A stretch of DNA of 43,143 nucleotides from Desulfuromonadaceae bacterium. GTDB lineage: Bacteria > Desulfobacterota > Desulfuromonadia > Geobacterales > Pseudopelobacteraceae. Shown one piece after another: positions 8,213 to 16,620 of the stretch. The notes under the pieces are model-generated. The model had not been told where the DNA came from. It made no database searches and saw only the letters and a program-made list of their open reading frames with translations. Position 1 is the first letter of the stretch, and each line of letters starts with the position of its first letter. A program made the position numbers and the translations under genes. The stretch is taken from positions 1 to 43,143 of the forward strand of contig JAQTRC010000021.1 of NCBI GenBank assembly GCA_028712665.1. Reading direction: 5' to 3'.

Positions 8213-8290
8213 TTACCACCCCTCACCCCTCCTAAAATAGGAGGGGGATTTTATGCTCCCCTCCTTGATAAGGAGGGGCTGGGGGGGGGC
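8213..8290. repeat. C/G-run hairpin repeat, copy 2
   Basis: Between purH and purD are two perfect hairpins in a row, CCCCTCCT-aaaat-AGGAGGGG and CCCCTCCTT-gat-AAGGAGGGG. They are enclosed by an outer pairing between CCACCCCTCACCCC (from 8216) and the long G run that ends at 8289. The design matches the element at 5752-5858. It lies inside a presumed operon, immediately after the purH stop. Confidence 0.65.
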
Positions 8291-8293
8291 GTC

Positions 8294-9850
8294 CTAATGC
8301 CGGAAGTGCCGCATGTTGGTGAATATCATCGCAATACCATGTTCGTTGGCGGCCTTGATTACCTCTTCGTCACGGACACTGCCGCCAGGTTGAATTATGG
8401 ATGTAACGCCTGCTTCGGCGGCGGCGTCGACCCCGTCACGGAAAGGAAAAAAGGCATCCGAGGCGAGCACCGTGCCGTGAGTCGGAAGCAGTGCCTTCTG
8501 AACGGCGATCTTGGATGAATCGACCCGCGACATCTGCCCGGCGCCGATACCTACGGTTTGGTCGCGGGTGGTGAATACGATGGCATTGGATTTGACATGT
8601 TTGCAGACGCGCCAGGCAAAATCAAGCGCCTCGTATTCGAATACCGAGGGGGTACGCTCCGTAACAACACGGCAGTCGAGAGCATTGATCATGCCCAGAT
8701 CTCTGCCCTGAACCAGGAGCCCTCCGGTTACGCGTTTCAGGTCGAATCCTCTCCTCGCATGGTTTTCAAGCAGCGGTACCTGCATGACCCGCACATTTTT
8801 CTTGGCAGTAAAGATAACCAGAGCTTCATCAGTATAACCTGGGGCGATTACCGCTTCAAGAAAAGTGGAGGTCAGTTCCGTAGCGGTAGCTGCATCGACG
8901 GTGCGGTTAAAGCCGACTATGCCGCCGAAGGCCGAAACCGGATCGCATTCCCGCGCCTTAAGGTATGCGGTAAGCGGGGAATCAGCCAGCGCGGCCCCAC
9001 AGGGATTGGTGTGCTTGATGATAACTGCCGCACTCTGATCGAACTCCTTGATGGTCTCTATGGCAGCGTCAATATCGATAATATTGTTGAAGGAGAGTTC
9101 CTTCCCCTGAAGCTGTCTTGTATTCGAAACAGAGGGTTCAGAGATGTCGCTTTCAACATAGAAAGCCGCTGTCTGGTGGGGGTTCTCGCCGTAGCGCAGG
9201 TCCTGGGCTTTTTTAACTTGAAAAGTGAAAGTCGGCGGGTACTCTTGTATCTCATTAGTCAATCGTGATCCCAGATAGTTTGAAATTGCTCCATCATAAG
9301 CGGCTGTATGCTGGAATACCTTGACCGCCAGATCGAAGTTGGTGGCGACAGATACCTCTCCGGCGCTGGCTTTCATCTCATCCAGTACTTGCCGGTAGTT
9401 TGCGGAGTCGACAAGCACCGTTACATCCGGATAGTTTTTAGCTGCCGAGCGGAGCATGGTCGGGCCGCCGATATCGATGTTCTCAATGGCGTCTTCAATT
9501 CGGCACCCCTCCCTGGCTACGGTGCTTTCGAAGGGGTAGAGGTTTACCACCACCATGTCTATGTTTTCTATTCCGTACTCTTTCATTCTGGCCATGTGAT
9601 CCGGGTTGGACCTCATACCCAGGAGGCCTCCGTGTACCTTGGGATGCAGAGTCTTGATCCGTCCATCCAGCATCTCTGGAAATCCGGTGAATTCGGAAAC
9701 ATCCTTGACGGATAAACCGGCCTCCCGTAACAGTTTGGCGGTCCCGCCGGTAGAGAGTATCTCCACTCCGTACTCGGCCAATTGTCTGGAAAACTCGATA
9801 ATGCCAGTTTTATCAGAGACACTGATCAGCGCCCTGGTAATTTTAGCCAT
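8294..9850 (-). CDS. purH: Bifunctional AICAR transformylase/IMP cyclohydrolase PurH
   Basis: This 518-residue protein carries out the last two steps of IMP synthesis: formylation of AICAR and ring closure. The N-terminal MGS-like cyclohydrolase domain (about residues 1-190) starts [17 protein letters not shown] and has STGGTAKLL and [16 protein letters not shown]. The C-terminal transformylase domain has [19 protein letters not shown] and [10 protein letters not shown], and ends in [12 protein letters not shown] and HFRH. ATG at 9850 is preceded by AAGGAG; the longer open frame to 9985 has no such site. purH is the first of the leftward purH-purD-purE genes. The 151 nt between it and selD leave room for its own promoter, although I could not pick one with confidence. 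Confidence 0.96.
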   Translation of the reverse strand: MAKITRALISVSDKTGIIEFSRQLAEYGVEILSTGGTAKLLREAGLSVKDVSEFTGFPEMLDGRIKTLHPKVHGGLLGMRSNPDHMARMKEYGIENIDMVVVNLYPFESTVAREGCRIEDAIENIDIGGPTMLRSAAKNYPDVTVLVDSANYRQVLDEMKASAGEVSVATNFDLAVKVFQHTAAYDGAISNYLGSRLTNEIQEYPPTFTFQVKKAQDLRYGENPHQTAAFYVESDISEPSVSNTRQLQGKELSFNNIIDIDAAIETIKEFDQSAAVIIKHTNPCGAALADSPLTAYLKARECDPVSAFGGIVGFNRTVDAATATELTSTFLEAVIAPGYTDEALVIFTAKKNVRVMQVPLLENHARRGFDLKRVTGGLLVQGRDLGMINALDCRVVTERTPSVFEYEALDFAWRVCKHVKSNAIVFTTRDQTVGIGAGQMSRVDSSKIAVQKALLPTHGTVLASDAFFPFRDGVDAAAEAGVTSIIQPGGSVRDEEVIKAANEHGIAMIFTNMRHFRH

Positions 9851-10001
9851 ACATGTTCTCCTTGTCTCGGCAGGTTTAAAGCGGGGAATATGTACCATGT
9901 TTTCGCCAAAAATTCTATTCGTTTTAAACCTGAAACCGTATACGTAAACGCTCGGCCAGAGCGGTGGTTCCAAGATCAATGGCAATTACGTATCGGCTGC
10001 C

Positions 10002-11036
10002 TCAAACAATTTCGATTAAATGTGATTCTGTTGCCGGGAGCACTGAACCGATACGGCGGGCGAAAATACCTTTGTCTGCCGATTCGGACATAAAATGCAT
10101 GGCATCCTCCGGAGCAAAGGCGATCAGAAGGCCTCCAGAGGTTTGGGGATCGAAGAGGGGTAAAATAAAGTCGCGGGGAATGTTTGATCCGGTTTTTAGC
10201 CAGGCCGCGAAAAAATCTCTGTTCCGGTAACAGCCTGCCGGCGCCATCCCTTCAGATGCAAGTCCCGTCACTCCGTTCATCAGCGGAATGGATTCAAACT
10301 CCAGCCGGAAGGTTAGCCCGCAGCCGCGTGCCATCTCCGTGGCGTGGCCGATCAGGCCGAAACCGGTCACGTCGGTAGCCGCGCTGGCCCGGTATTCGAG
10401 CATCAACAGGGCAGCATCGCGATTGAGGGTCGTCATCCATCTTATGGCTTCTTCCGTGACTTCGTGCGGCGCCATCTCACCCTTAATGGCTGTAGAAATG
10501 ATACCTGTGCCGAGCGGTTTGGTCAGAATCAGTACATCACCGGGCCGGGCGGTAGAGTTGCGGATCACCCTGTCCGGAGAGATCAGACCGGTCACGGAGA
10601 GCCCGTATTTTAGTTCGTCGTCCTCGACGGTGTGTCCACCCACCAGACAAACCCCGGCTTCATTCAGGATGCTATTGCCCCCATCCATGATGGCGCGCAG
10701 AACGTCATTAGAGAGTGAACAGGCCGGAAAGAACAAGAGATTCATGGCAGTGACCGGATTGCCCCCCATGGCGTAGACATCTGAAACGGCATTGGCTGCT
10801 GCTATACGCCCGAAAGTGAACGGGTCGTCCACCAGTGGGGTAATGATATCAGCGGTCTCCACCAGGGCGCAGTCCGGCCCGATCCTGTAGACCCCTGCAT
10901 CATCGGATGTTGCCGGCCCTACTAGCAGATTCTTATCGTTGTATGCACAAAGCCCGTCCAGGGCCTTCGCCAGACCCTCAGGGCCCAGCTTGGCGGCTCA
11001 ACCGGCGGCTTTTACAAGTTGTGTAAGTTTGATCAT
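10002..11036 (-). CDS. selD: Selenophosphate synthase SelD, selenocysteine-containing (UGA at codon 13)
   Basis: This 344-residue protein makes selenophosphate from selenide and ATP for selenocysteine and selenouridine synthesis. Read from ATG 11036, codon 13 is TGA (10998-11000) in the context KAAG-U-AAKLGP. This is the position where SelD has catalytic Cys or Sec, followed by the conserved Lys. Reading continues without interruption into TSDDAGVY, then [11 protein letters not shown], the [19 protein letters not shown] core and [14 protein letters not shown] conventional call would start at an internal GTG (10862) and lose the active site. A possible SECIS hairpin follows the TGA. The gene begins 9 nt after the alr stop, so alr and selD are probably cotranscribed. 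The need for SelA, SelB and tRNA-Sec, none of them in this window, is inferred. Confidence 0.93.
10968..11000 (-). promoter_or_regulatory. Candidate bacterial SECIS element in selD
   Basis: Just 3' of the TGA in selD mRNA, CGCCA (10995-10991) can pair with TGGCG (10972-10968). Inside it a short stem GCCC/GGGT encloses a three-base loop (TGA). Position and size fit bacterial SECIS elements, which lie directly after the UGA and are bound by SelB. The fold was drawn by eye. Confidence 0.4.
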
Positions 11037-11045
11037 AATCGGCTC

Positions 11046-12185
11046 TCATTTTAGATATACTCTCGGAACCCGCTTGCTGATACCGCAAAAAATTTCGTAC
11101 GGGATGGTACCGGCCCAGGCCGCCAACTCTTCGGCCTGGATTGCGTTACCAAAATCGTCCTGTCCCATCAGAACTACCTCATCACCTGTTGCAACATCCG
11201 GAATTCCTGTCACATCCAACATTATCCAGTCCATGCAGACATTTCCGGCAACTTTCGCCCGTCTGCCTCTGATAAGCGCCTCGCCACGGTTGGTGAGCGT
11301 ACGGGGGTAGCCGTCTGCATATCCAACAGGTACGCTGGCTATCAAGCTCTTTGAACCGGCTGTGAAGCGGCGGGCATAACTGATGGTGGTGCCGGATTCG
11401 ACCCATTTCAGCATGGCAACGCGGCTTTTAAGGTGCATGACAGGCTTTAAGTTCAGCTTGCCCTGAAAGTCGGAGGATGGGAGTGCTCCGTAGAGGGCTA
11501 TTCCAGGCCTGATCAGGTTGCATCCCGGTATATCGCGCAGCAGTGCAGCCGCGCTGTTGGCTATGTGGATGTAGCGAGGTGAAAAACCGGATTTACGCGT
11601 CTCTGCCACCACCCAGGCAAAGCGTTCCGCCTGAAGGCGGGTATAGTATCGCCCCGATTCGTCCAGTTCATCGGCGCTGGCAAAGTGGGAAATGATCCCT
11701 TCCACTGAAATGTTTGGCAGTTTTTTTAGTTCTTTGAGGATTTCAGGTAACTCGGAGTAAGGAAACCCAAGCCGTCCCATGCCGGTGTCGATCTTGAGAT
11801 GCAACTGCGCTTTGCGGAAAAGCTTTCCGGCTGATGCGGCCTGATTTAGTGCTTCTGCTTGCTCGATGGTGAAAATAGTTGTGGAGAGGTTGTATCCGAT
11901 GCATTTACGCTCCTGTCCGGGATAGAGCCCGCCCAGAATGAGGATCGGCTTGTCGATACCGCTTTTCCTGAGTTGGATACCTTCTGCCAGGAAGGCTACA
12001 CCGAAGGCGTTGACGCCGAGGCTGTCAAGCTCACGGCTGATATCCATGAATCCGTGGCCATATGCGTCGGCCTTTACAACCGCGAGGATGTCTACTCGCT
12101 TTGGAGTTGATGAGCGGATCAGCTGAAAGTTATGCTGAAGCGCCGCAAGATCTATTTCAGCTAAGGTAGGGCGACCGTCGTACAA
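11046..12185 (-). CDS. alr: Alanine racemase
   Basis: This 379-residue PLP enzyme converts L-alanine to D-alanine for peptidoglycan. It has the PLP-lysine motif [10 protein letters not shown] (Lys38), a [10 protein letters not shown] strand, the HIANSAA segment, RPGIALYG, and the second catalytic residue Tyr270 in TTISYARRF, followed by GYADGYPR and [11 protein letters not shown]. The length is normal. The start is TTG at 12185, supported by a strong GGAAGGGGG ribosome site 10 nt upstream; no ATG gives the expected N-terminus. selD follows after 9 nt. The upstream DNA holds a long imperfect inverted repeat. Confidence 0.93.
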   Translation of the reverse strand: MYDGRPTLAEIDLAALQHNFQLIRSSTPKRVDILAVVKADAYGHGFMDISRELDSLGVNAFGVAFLAEGIQLRKSGIDKPILILGGLYPGQERKCIGYNLSTTIFTIEQAEALNQAASAGKLFRKAQLHLKIDTGMGRLGFPYSELPEILKELKKLPNISVEGIISHFASADELDESGRYYTRLQAERFAWVVAETRKSGFSPRYIHIANSAAALLRDIPGCNLIRPGIALYGALPSSDFQGKLNLKPVMHLKSRVAMLKWVESGTTISYARRFTAGSKSLIASVPVGYADGYPRTLTNRGEALIRGRRAKVAGNVCMDWIMLDVTGIPDVATGDEVVLMGQDDFGNAIQAEELAAWAGTIPYEIFCGISKRVPRVYLK

Positions 12186-12203
12186 AGTTGTGATGCCCCC
12201 TTC

Positions 12204-12345
12204 CGAGGAGTCAGGAGCCAGAATTCGGGAGTCAGAATAAACCGGAAGTTACAGCAGGAATTTCATGACAAACTCAGGCGGACCAGAGAGAACCCTGCGA
12301 ATGTGACAGAACCTGCCGGTTATTCTTCTGAAATCTGACTCCTCG
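12204..12345. repeat. Long imperfect inverted repeat upstream of alr
   Basis: CGAGGAGTCAG (12204-12214) and CTGACTCCTCG (12335-12345) are exact inverted arms. Inside them CAGAATAAACCGG (about 12233-12245) roughly pairs with CCGGTTATTCTTCTG (12316-12330). The whole could fold into one long hairpin or cruciform of about 142 bp in the divergent region between alr and the thiamin operon. No coding sequence is supported in 12186-12473. Confidence 0.55.
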
Positions 12346-12473
12346 CATTCTGAATACTGTGTAGTTACTGTTCGTTTGCGATTATTAGCATGTCTTCCCT
12401 GAGCTGTAAAGCGGAACAGCGTCAGGCGGTTCTTGCATCTCGGCAGCATTGCAGGAGTCTCTTGTTATAGCCG

Positions 12474-12502
12474 TTGACAGGGTCATCTAATTGCAGTACC
12501 TT
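12474..12502 (+). promoter_or_regulatory. Sigma-70 promoter of the thiamin operon
   Basis: TTGACA (12474-12479), a 17-nt spacer and TACCTT (12497-12502) would start transcription near 12509. This is just before the first helix of the TPP riboswitch at 12514. The consensus -35 and the exact fit to the aptamer start make this a good candidate. Confidence 0.6.
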
Positions 12503-12513
12503 GAGTCTTATTT

Positions 12514-12616
12514 CCAGCCCTGGGGGAGTTCGATGGAACTGAGATCCGCACTGTTTTTATACGGCGGGAACCCTTTGTACCTGAACCGGGTAATACCGGC
12601 GTAGGAAAGCGGCTGG
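12514..12616 (+). promoter_or_regulatory. TPP riboswitch (THI element)
   Basis: The conserved THI-box pieces are present in order: GGGGAGTTCG, CTGAGA (12539-12544), GGGAACCC, ACCTGAACCGGGTAATACC and GGCGTAGGAAA. Helix P1 is CCAGCC (12514-12519) with GGCTGG (12611-12616). The 3' part, GCGGCTGG (12609-12616), can pair instead with CCGGCCGC (12634-12641), the 5' side of the terminator. TPP binding should lock P1 and free the terminator; without TPP the alternative pairing acts as antiterminator. It controls thiED-thiC. Confidence 0.93.
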
Positions 12617-12635
12617 CAGGATTTTAAATCGATCC

Positions 12636-12672
12636 GGCCGCCTGATGTTTTTTGTCAGAGCGGCCTTTTTTT
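12636..12672 (+). terminator. Riboswitch-controlled intrinsic terminator
   Basis: GGCCGC-CTGA (12636-12645, with one unpaired C between) pairs with TCAG-a-GCGGCC (12655-12665) and is followed by seven T residues (12666-12672). The 5' strand overlaps the sequence that pairs with the riboswitch 3' end, as expected of an expression platform. Confidence 0.88.
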
Positions 12673-12766
12673 AGTGCGATAGAAAAATTCCATTTTTCGT
12701 TAACGCACTTATCCAGTGTTAGTGCGATAGAAAAATTCCATTTTTCGTTAACGCATTTATCCCGTT
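12671..12766 (+). repeat. Two tandem 48-bp repeats, each able to form a hairpin
   Basis: Units 12671-12718 and 12719-12766 are identical over their first 37 bases and nearly so after that. Each contains TGCGATAGAAAAA, a short TTCCA loop region and TTTTTCGTTAACGCA, giving an imperfect stem. They lie between the riboswitch terminator and the thiED start, so they are in the leader of read-through mRNA. Their role is unknown. Confidence 0.8.
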
Positions 12767-12775
12767 TACCGGGGT

Positions 12776-14308
12776 ATGAGGAAAAAGCCAGTGAGTGATG
12801 CAAATAGACAGTTTCGTCTTGTTGTCAACAAAACCATCTCTTCGCCCCAGATAACCGGAGTTTATCTGATCACGGATCAGGGGGAAAATCTACCTGAACG
12901 GGTCCATCTGGCTATGCGCGGCGGGGTAACGGTTCTGCAATACCGGCCCAAAAATAAGCCCTACGATGCCTGTCTGTCGGAGGGAAAAGAACTTAAAGGC
13001 ATCTGTGGCCGTTATGGTGTTGTATTTATTGTAAATGATGATGTGGAACTGGCCAGAGAGCTTGGTGCCGATGGGGTTCACCTCGGTCAGGATGATGGAG
13101 CCATCCAGGCGGCAAAAAAATTGCTCGGACAGGGAAAGATTGTCGGCAAGTCCACCCACAATCTTGAAGAAGCGCTCCGCGCAGAGCTGGAAGGAGCCGA
13201 TTATATCGGTTTTGGCGCCATGTATCCAACCGAAAGCAAGGCCGTCAGCCACCTTCCAGGAACTACAGGTTTGGCGGCTATCCGCAAACAGATCAAAATA
13301 CCTGTAGTAGGGATAGGTGGTATAACCGCCGAAAACGCCTGCCGGGTAATAGATGCCGGAGCCGATGCTCTGGCGCTCATATCAGCGGTACTTTCAAATC
13401 CGCGCCCCGATATTGCTGTGGCCGAGATCAATCTGCTTTTCAACCGCACTCGTCCATTCCCGCGTGGTGCGGTCCTCTCGGTAGCCGGCAGTGATTCCGG
13501 AGGCGGGGCTGGCATCCAGGCAGATATCAAGACCATCACACTGCTGGGGAGCTACGCCGCCACAGTGCTGACCGCGCTGACCGCCCAGAATACAAGGGGG
13601 GTTTCTTCGATTCATGGATTGCCTCCATCATTTGTTCTGGATCAGCTGGATGCGGTTCTGGAAGACATACCGATAGATGTCATCAAGACCGGAATGCTGC
13701 ACACTCCGGCAATTATCTCCTCTCTGGCGGAGAGGTTAACGGAGCGCAAAATCCTCATTCCGACCGTGATGGATCCGGTAATGGTTGCCAAGGGTGGGGC
13801 GGCTCTCCTGGAGCGTGAAGCCGTTCGGGTTTTCTGCCAGCAACTGCTGCCGCAGGCTTATCTCTTAACCCCCAACATCCCGGAAGCAGAACGTATGTTG
13901 GACAGGACAATCAGGAACGAAGAGGAGATGGAACGGGCAGCGCTTGATTTGCACGCACTGGGCGCAGCCAATGTCCTGATCAAGGGGGGACACCTGACCG
14001 GCCGGCAATCAACGGACATTCTCTTTGATGGCAGTAAGTACCATTCATTCAATGCCGAGCGTTTCTTTACCAGCAATACCCACGGGACCGGGTGCAGTTA
14101 TTCTTCGGCCATAGCCGCGTATCTGGCCCAGGGGGATCCGTTGCTGCAAGCTGTTGAAAATGCAAAGAAATACATCACGGCATCTATTCGTCTCGCCAGG
14201 CCTTTGGGCAAAGGGCACAGTCCTGTCAATCATTTTCTCGCAGCGCGTGAATTGCAAAATCCCAATTCAACTGAATTTATAAAGGATTCTGAACATGACC
14301 CAGCTTGA
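12776..14308 (+). CDS. thiED: Fused thiamin-phosphate synthase/HMP(-P) kinase (ThiE-ThiD)
   Basis: This protein of up to 510 residues joins two enzymes of thiamin synthesis. The ThiE part (about residues 25-220) has VYLITDQG, VLQYRPK, the VND motif, GADGVHLGQDD, GKSTHN, DYIGFG and the GIGGI phosphate loop; it couples HMP-PP with thiazole phosphate. The ThiD part (about 226-500) has VAGSDSGGGAGIQADI, TALTAQN, IKTGML, VMDPVMVAKGG, TPNIPEA, and the ATP-side THGTGCSYSSAI; it phosphorylates HMP. ATG 12776 has GGGG too close to it. GTG 12791 has GAGGA eight bases upstream and may be the true start, which would remove five residues. thiC overlaps its 3' end by 14 nt. Expression should fall when TPP is plentiful because of the upstream riboswitch. 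Confidence 0.94.
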   Translation: MRKKPVSDANRQFRLVVNKTISSPQITGVYLITDQGENLPERVHLAMRGGVTVLQYRPKNKPYDACLSEGKELKGICGRYGVVFIVNDDVELARELGADGVHLGQDDGAIQAAKKLLGQGKIVGKSTHNLEEALRAELEGADYIGFGAMYPTESKAVSHLPGTTGLAAIRKQIKIPVVGIGGITAENACRVIDAGADALALISAVLSNPRPDIAVAEINLLFNRTRPFPRGAVLSVAGSDSGGGAGIQADIKTITLLGSYAATVLTALTAQNTRGVSSIHGLPPSFVLDQLDAVLEDIPIDVIKTGMLHTPAIISSLAERLTERKILIPTVMDPVMVAKGGAALLEREAVRVFCQQLLPQAYLLTPNIPEAERMLDRTIRNEEEMERAALDLHALGAANVLIKGGHLTGRQSTDILFDGSKYHSFNAERFFTSNTHGTGCSYSSAIAAYLAQGDPLLQAVENAKKYITASIRLARPLGKGHSPVNHFLAARELQNPNSTEFIKDSEHDPA

Positions 14309-15581
14309 ATACGCACGCCGTGGCGTGATAACCGAAAAAATGCAGCTTGCCGCAGCAGCGGAAGGGGTCAGCCCTGAATTTGTCCGCGATGGCATTGCCG
14401 CCGGAAACATCGTCATCTGCCATAATGTCAAACATTCTAATGGAACCCCCCTGCCGGTCGGCGCAGGTCTCCGCACGAAGGTAAACGCCAACATCGGGTC
14501 ATCCTCCGACGACACCGATATGCAAAAAGAGCTTGAAAAGGCTCGCGCAGCTGTAAAATACGGGGCCGACGCGATAATGGACCTATCAACAGGCGGACCG
14601 GTGGATGAGATACGTCGCGCGATCATAGCCGAGACCAGCGCCTGTATCGGATCCGTGCCGCTCTACCAGGCCGCTCTGGATGCGGTCCGGGTGAAAAAGA
14701 AAGCCATTGTGGATATGACGGTTGACGATATCTTTGCCGGTATCATCAAGCACGCCGAGGACGGTGTTGACTTCATCACCGTCCATTGTGGCGTGACTCT
14801 TGGAACTGTTGAACGGATGAAGAACGAGGGGCGCCTGATGGACGTGGTTTCGCGCGGCGGAGCCTTCACGATCGAGTGGATGAGGTACAACAATCAGGAA
14901 AATCCGCTCTTCGAACATTTTGACAAGCTGCTGGAGATCACAAAAGAGTACGATATGACCCTTTCACTGGGGGATGGTTTCCGTCCGGGGTGCCTGGCCG
15001 ACGCCACAGACAGGGCCCAGATTCACGAACTGATCCTGTTGGGCGAGCTGACCCAGCGAGCCCAAGCCGCCGGGGTGCAGGTCATGATCGAGGGACCTGG
15101 ACATGTTCCACTCAACCAGATCCAGACGAACATCCAACTCCAGAAAAGGCTCTGTCACGGAGCGCCGTTCTATGTTTTGGGGCCGCTGGTTACAGACATT
15201 GCACCCGGCTACGACCACATCACCTGCGCCATCGGCGGGGCCATTGCAGCCGCTGCCGGGGCCGATTTCCTCTGTTATGTAACGCCATCCGAACATTTGC
15301 GGCTGCCGGATGTGCAGGATGTACGTGACGGGGTGATAGCCTCGCGCATCGCCGCCCATGCCGGAGATATCGCGAAGGGTGTCAAAGGGGCCATGGACAA
15401 AGACATCGCCATGGCCAAGTGCAGGAAGAAGCTGGATTGGGAGGGGCAGTTCGCCCTGGCGCTAGATCCGGAAAAGGCGCGTGAATTCCGGGAGAATTCA
15501 CCGGTCTCCGACCATGGCGCCTGCACGATGTGCGGAGAGTTCTGCGCGTATAAGGTCATGGATGAGGCGATGGCACGGTAG
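14295..15581 (+). CDS. thiC: Phosphomethylpyrimidine synthase ThiC (short form)
   Basis: This 428-residue radical-SAM-like enzyme converts aminoimidazole ribotide to HMP phosphate. Its core motifs are all present: HNVKHSNGTPLPVG, RTKVNANIGSSS, DLSTGGPVDEIR, VHCGVTL, SRGGAF, LSLGDGFRPG, MIEGPGHVPLNQI and YVTPSEHLRLPD. The C-terminal iron-sulfur segment is CTMCGEFC (Cys410, Cys413, Cys417), a C-x2-C-x3-C pattern. It lacks the extra N-terminal domain of the roughly 630-residue E. coli type. The anaerobic benzimidazole synthase BzaF is a paralogue, but the TPP riboswitch and the thiED overlap argue for ThiC. ATG 14295 has AAGGA upstream and lies inside the end of thiED. Confidence 0.93.
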   Translation: MTQLEYARRGVITEKMQLAAAAEGVSPEFVRDGIAAGNIVICHNVKHSNGTPLPVGAGLRTKVNANIGSSSDDTDMQKELEKARAAVKYGADAIMDLSTGGPVDEIRRAIIAETSACIGSVPLYQAALDAVRVKKKAIVDMTVDDIFAGIIKHAEDGVDFITVHCGVTLGTVERMKNEGRLMDVVSRGGAFTIEWMRYNNQENPLFEHFDKLLEITKEYDMTLSLGDGFRPGCLADATDRAQIHELILLGELTQRAQAAGVQVMIEGPGHVPLNQIQTNIQLQKRLCHGAPFYVLGPLVTDIAPGYDHITCAIGGAIAAAAGADFLCYVTPSEHLRLPDVQDVRDGVIASRIAAHAGDIAKGVKGAMDKDIAMAKCRKKLDWEGQFALALDPEKAREFRENSPVSDHGACTMCGEFCAYKVMDEAMAR

Positions 15582-15720
15582 CAGAAACGGTTTTTTTTGC
15601 CCTGGATGCGACTCTCCGGTAATGCTTAGTGCGGCGTAGCGTTTTTTATTCCCAGTGTATACTACGCCTCCTCCCATCCACTGGGCAGCCTTACCAGGAC
15701 AAAAATATCCTAGTTTCTGC
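15582..15720. repeat. 139-bp palindromic intergenic element, copy A
   Basis: The termini GCAGAAAC (15582-15589) and GTTTCTGC (15713-15720) are exact inverted repeats. Nested pairs are CCCTGG with CCAGG, and GGCGTAG with CTACGCC. Related copies are at 17872-17999 and 40535-40674, and a half copy is at 22193-22240. It starts at the base after the thiC stop codon. Confidence 0.7.
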
Positions 15721-15741
15721 ATATAACTGCACAAGTAAACG

Positions 15742-15782
15742 ACAAAACGGCCTGCTGAATTTAGCGGGCCGTTTTGTTTCTT
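15742..15782. terminator. Bidirectional terminator between thiC and the Sir2 gene
   Basis: ACAAAACGGCC (15742-15752) and GGCCGTTTTGT (15767-15777) form a perfect 11-bp stem with further pairing inside. T-rich sequence on the 3' side serves thiC, and the AAAA tract on the other strand serves the convergent Sir2 gene. Confidence 0.85.
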
Positions 15783-15801
15783 CTAGTCTGACCTCGATGA
15801 T

Positions 15802-16611
15802 CTACAGCAGTGAGTCAATTTTCCTCAACCCTTCCAGTGCTCCGTATTCAAGCGAAAAATGAGGAGCATCGATCTCCGCCTCGCGCGGATTGATACGGAT
15901 CACTGTGGTGTTAGTCACTTCTCCCAGATCCTCGGATGTATAACGGATGGTGGGGACGGCCTTGCCGGCTCCCATCTCGATTACCACGATCCGTTTGCCA
16001 CGATTATTCTCCAGAAAAGACCTATAGAGTCCCTCTTGTGCGTCGGTACGATCAGAAAGCCATGACCAGTCCCCGAACATGAGAATATTCGGACGACTGA
16101 CAGAGCGGCACTTTGGACAGTACGGAATGGAGCGAGCCCTCATGCTATCGGTGTTGATCTCTATCTGTTCACTATTCTCCCATATGGCGTGGCAGCAGGG
16201 GGTGCAGCACTGCAGATGATGGATCGAGCCATGTACCTCCAGAATCCGGTCACCGGCATAGCCTGCTTTCTGGAATTGGCCGTCCACGTTTGAGGTGACG
16301 ACGAAATAATCGGCGTTGTTCCGCTCGATCCAGCGGCGGATGATGTTGAAACCTTCATGGGGGGTGGTTTCACGGTACAGGTTGGTGCGGTGGCCGTAAA
16401 AACCCCAGCCGAAGGCCGGGTCTCGCTCGAAATGTTCCGGATTGGCGCAATCGACAAAGGAGAGTCCAAGGCGGGCGTACATCGGATAGGCGTTCCAGAA
16501 TCCATGATCTCCGCGGAAGTCGGGCAGACCTGAATCCACGCCCATGCCTGCTCCGGCAGTGATGATGAAGGTCTCGGCCTCCTGAATGGCTTTTGCAACG
16601 CGCTCAAACAT
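15802..16611 (-). CDS. Sir2-family NAD-dependent protein deacylase
   Basis: This 269-residue sirtuin has the NAD-binding loop GAGMGVDSGLPDFRG (20-34), the TSNVDGQFQKAG segment (106-117), the catalytic His127 in EVHGS, and four zinc-site cysteines (Cys136, Cys139, Cys165, Cys168, with extra Cys next to the first pair). RPNILMFGD follows, as in active sirtuins. The expected reaction is NAD-dependent removal of acyl groups from lysine in cytoplasmic proteins. The loop has MGVD where many sirtuins have SA or SG, so it belongs to a divergent bacterial branch and the substrate is unknown. It starts 9 nt after the DUF1015 stop and is very likely in its operon. Confidence 0.88.
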   Translation of the reverse strand: MFERVAKAIQEAETFIITAGAGMGVDSGLPDFRGDHGFWNAYPMYARLGLSFVDCANPEHFERDPAFGWGFYGHRTNLYRETTPHEGFNIIRRWIERNNADYFVVTSNVDGQFQKAGYAGDRILEVHGSIHHLQCCTPCCHAIWENSEQIEINTDSMRARSIPYCPKCRSVSRPNILMFGDWSWLSDRTDAQEGLYRSFLENNRGKRIVVIEMGAGKAVPTIRYTSEDLGEVTNTTVIRINPREAEIDAPHFSLEYGALEGLRKIDSLL

Positions 16612-16620
16612 GATTTCAGA

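Noticed and set aside
12671..12766. The two 48-bp repeats as a tiny CRISPR array
   Set aside because: The units are directly joined with no spacers, there are only two of them, and no cas gene is present.
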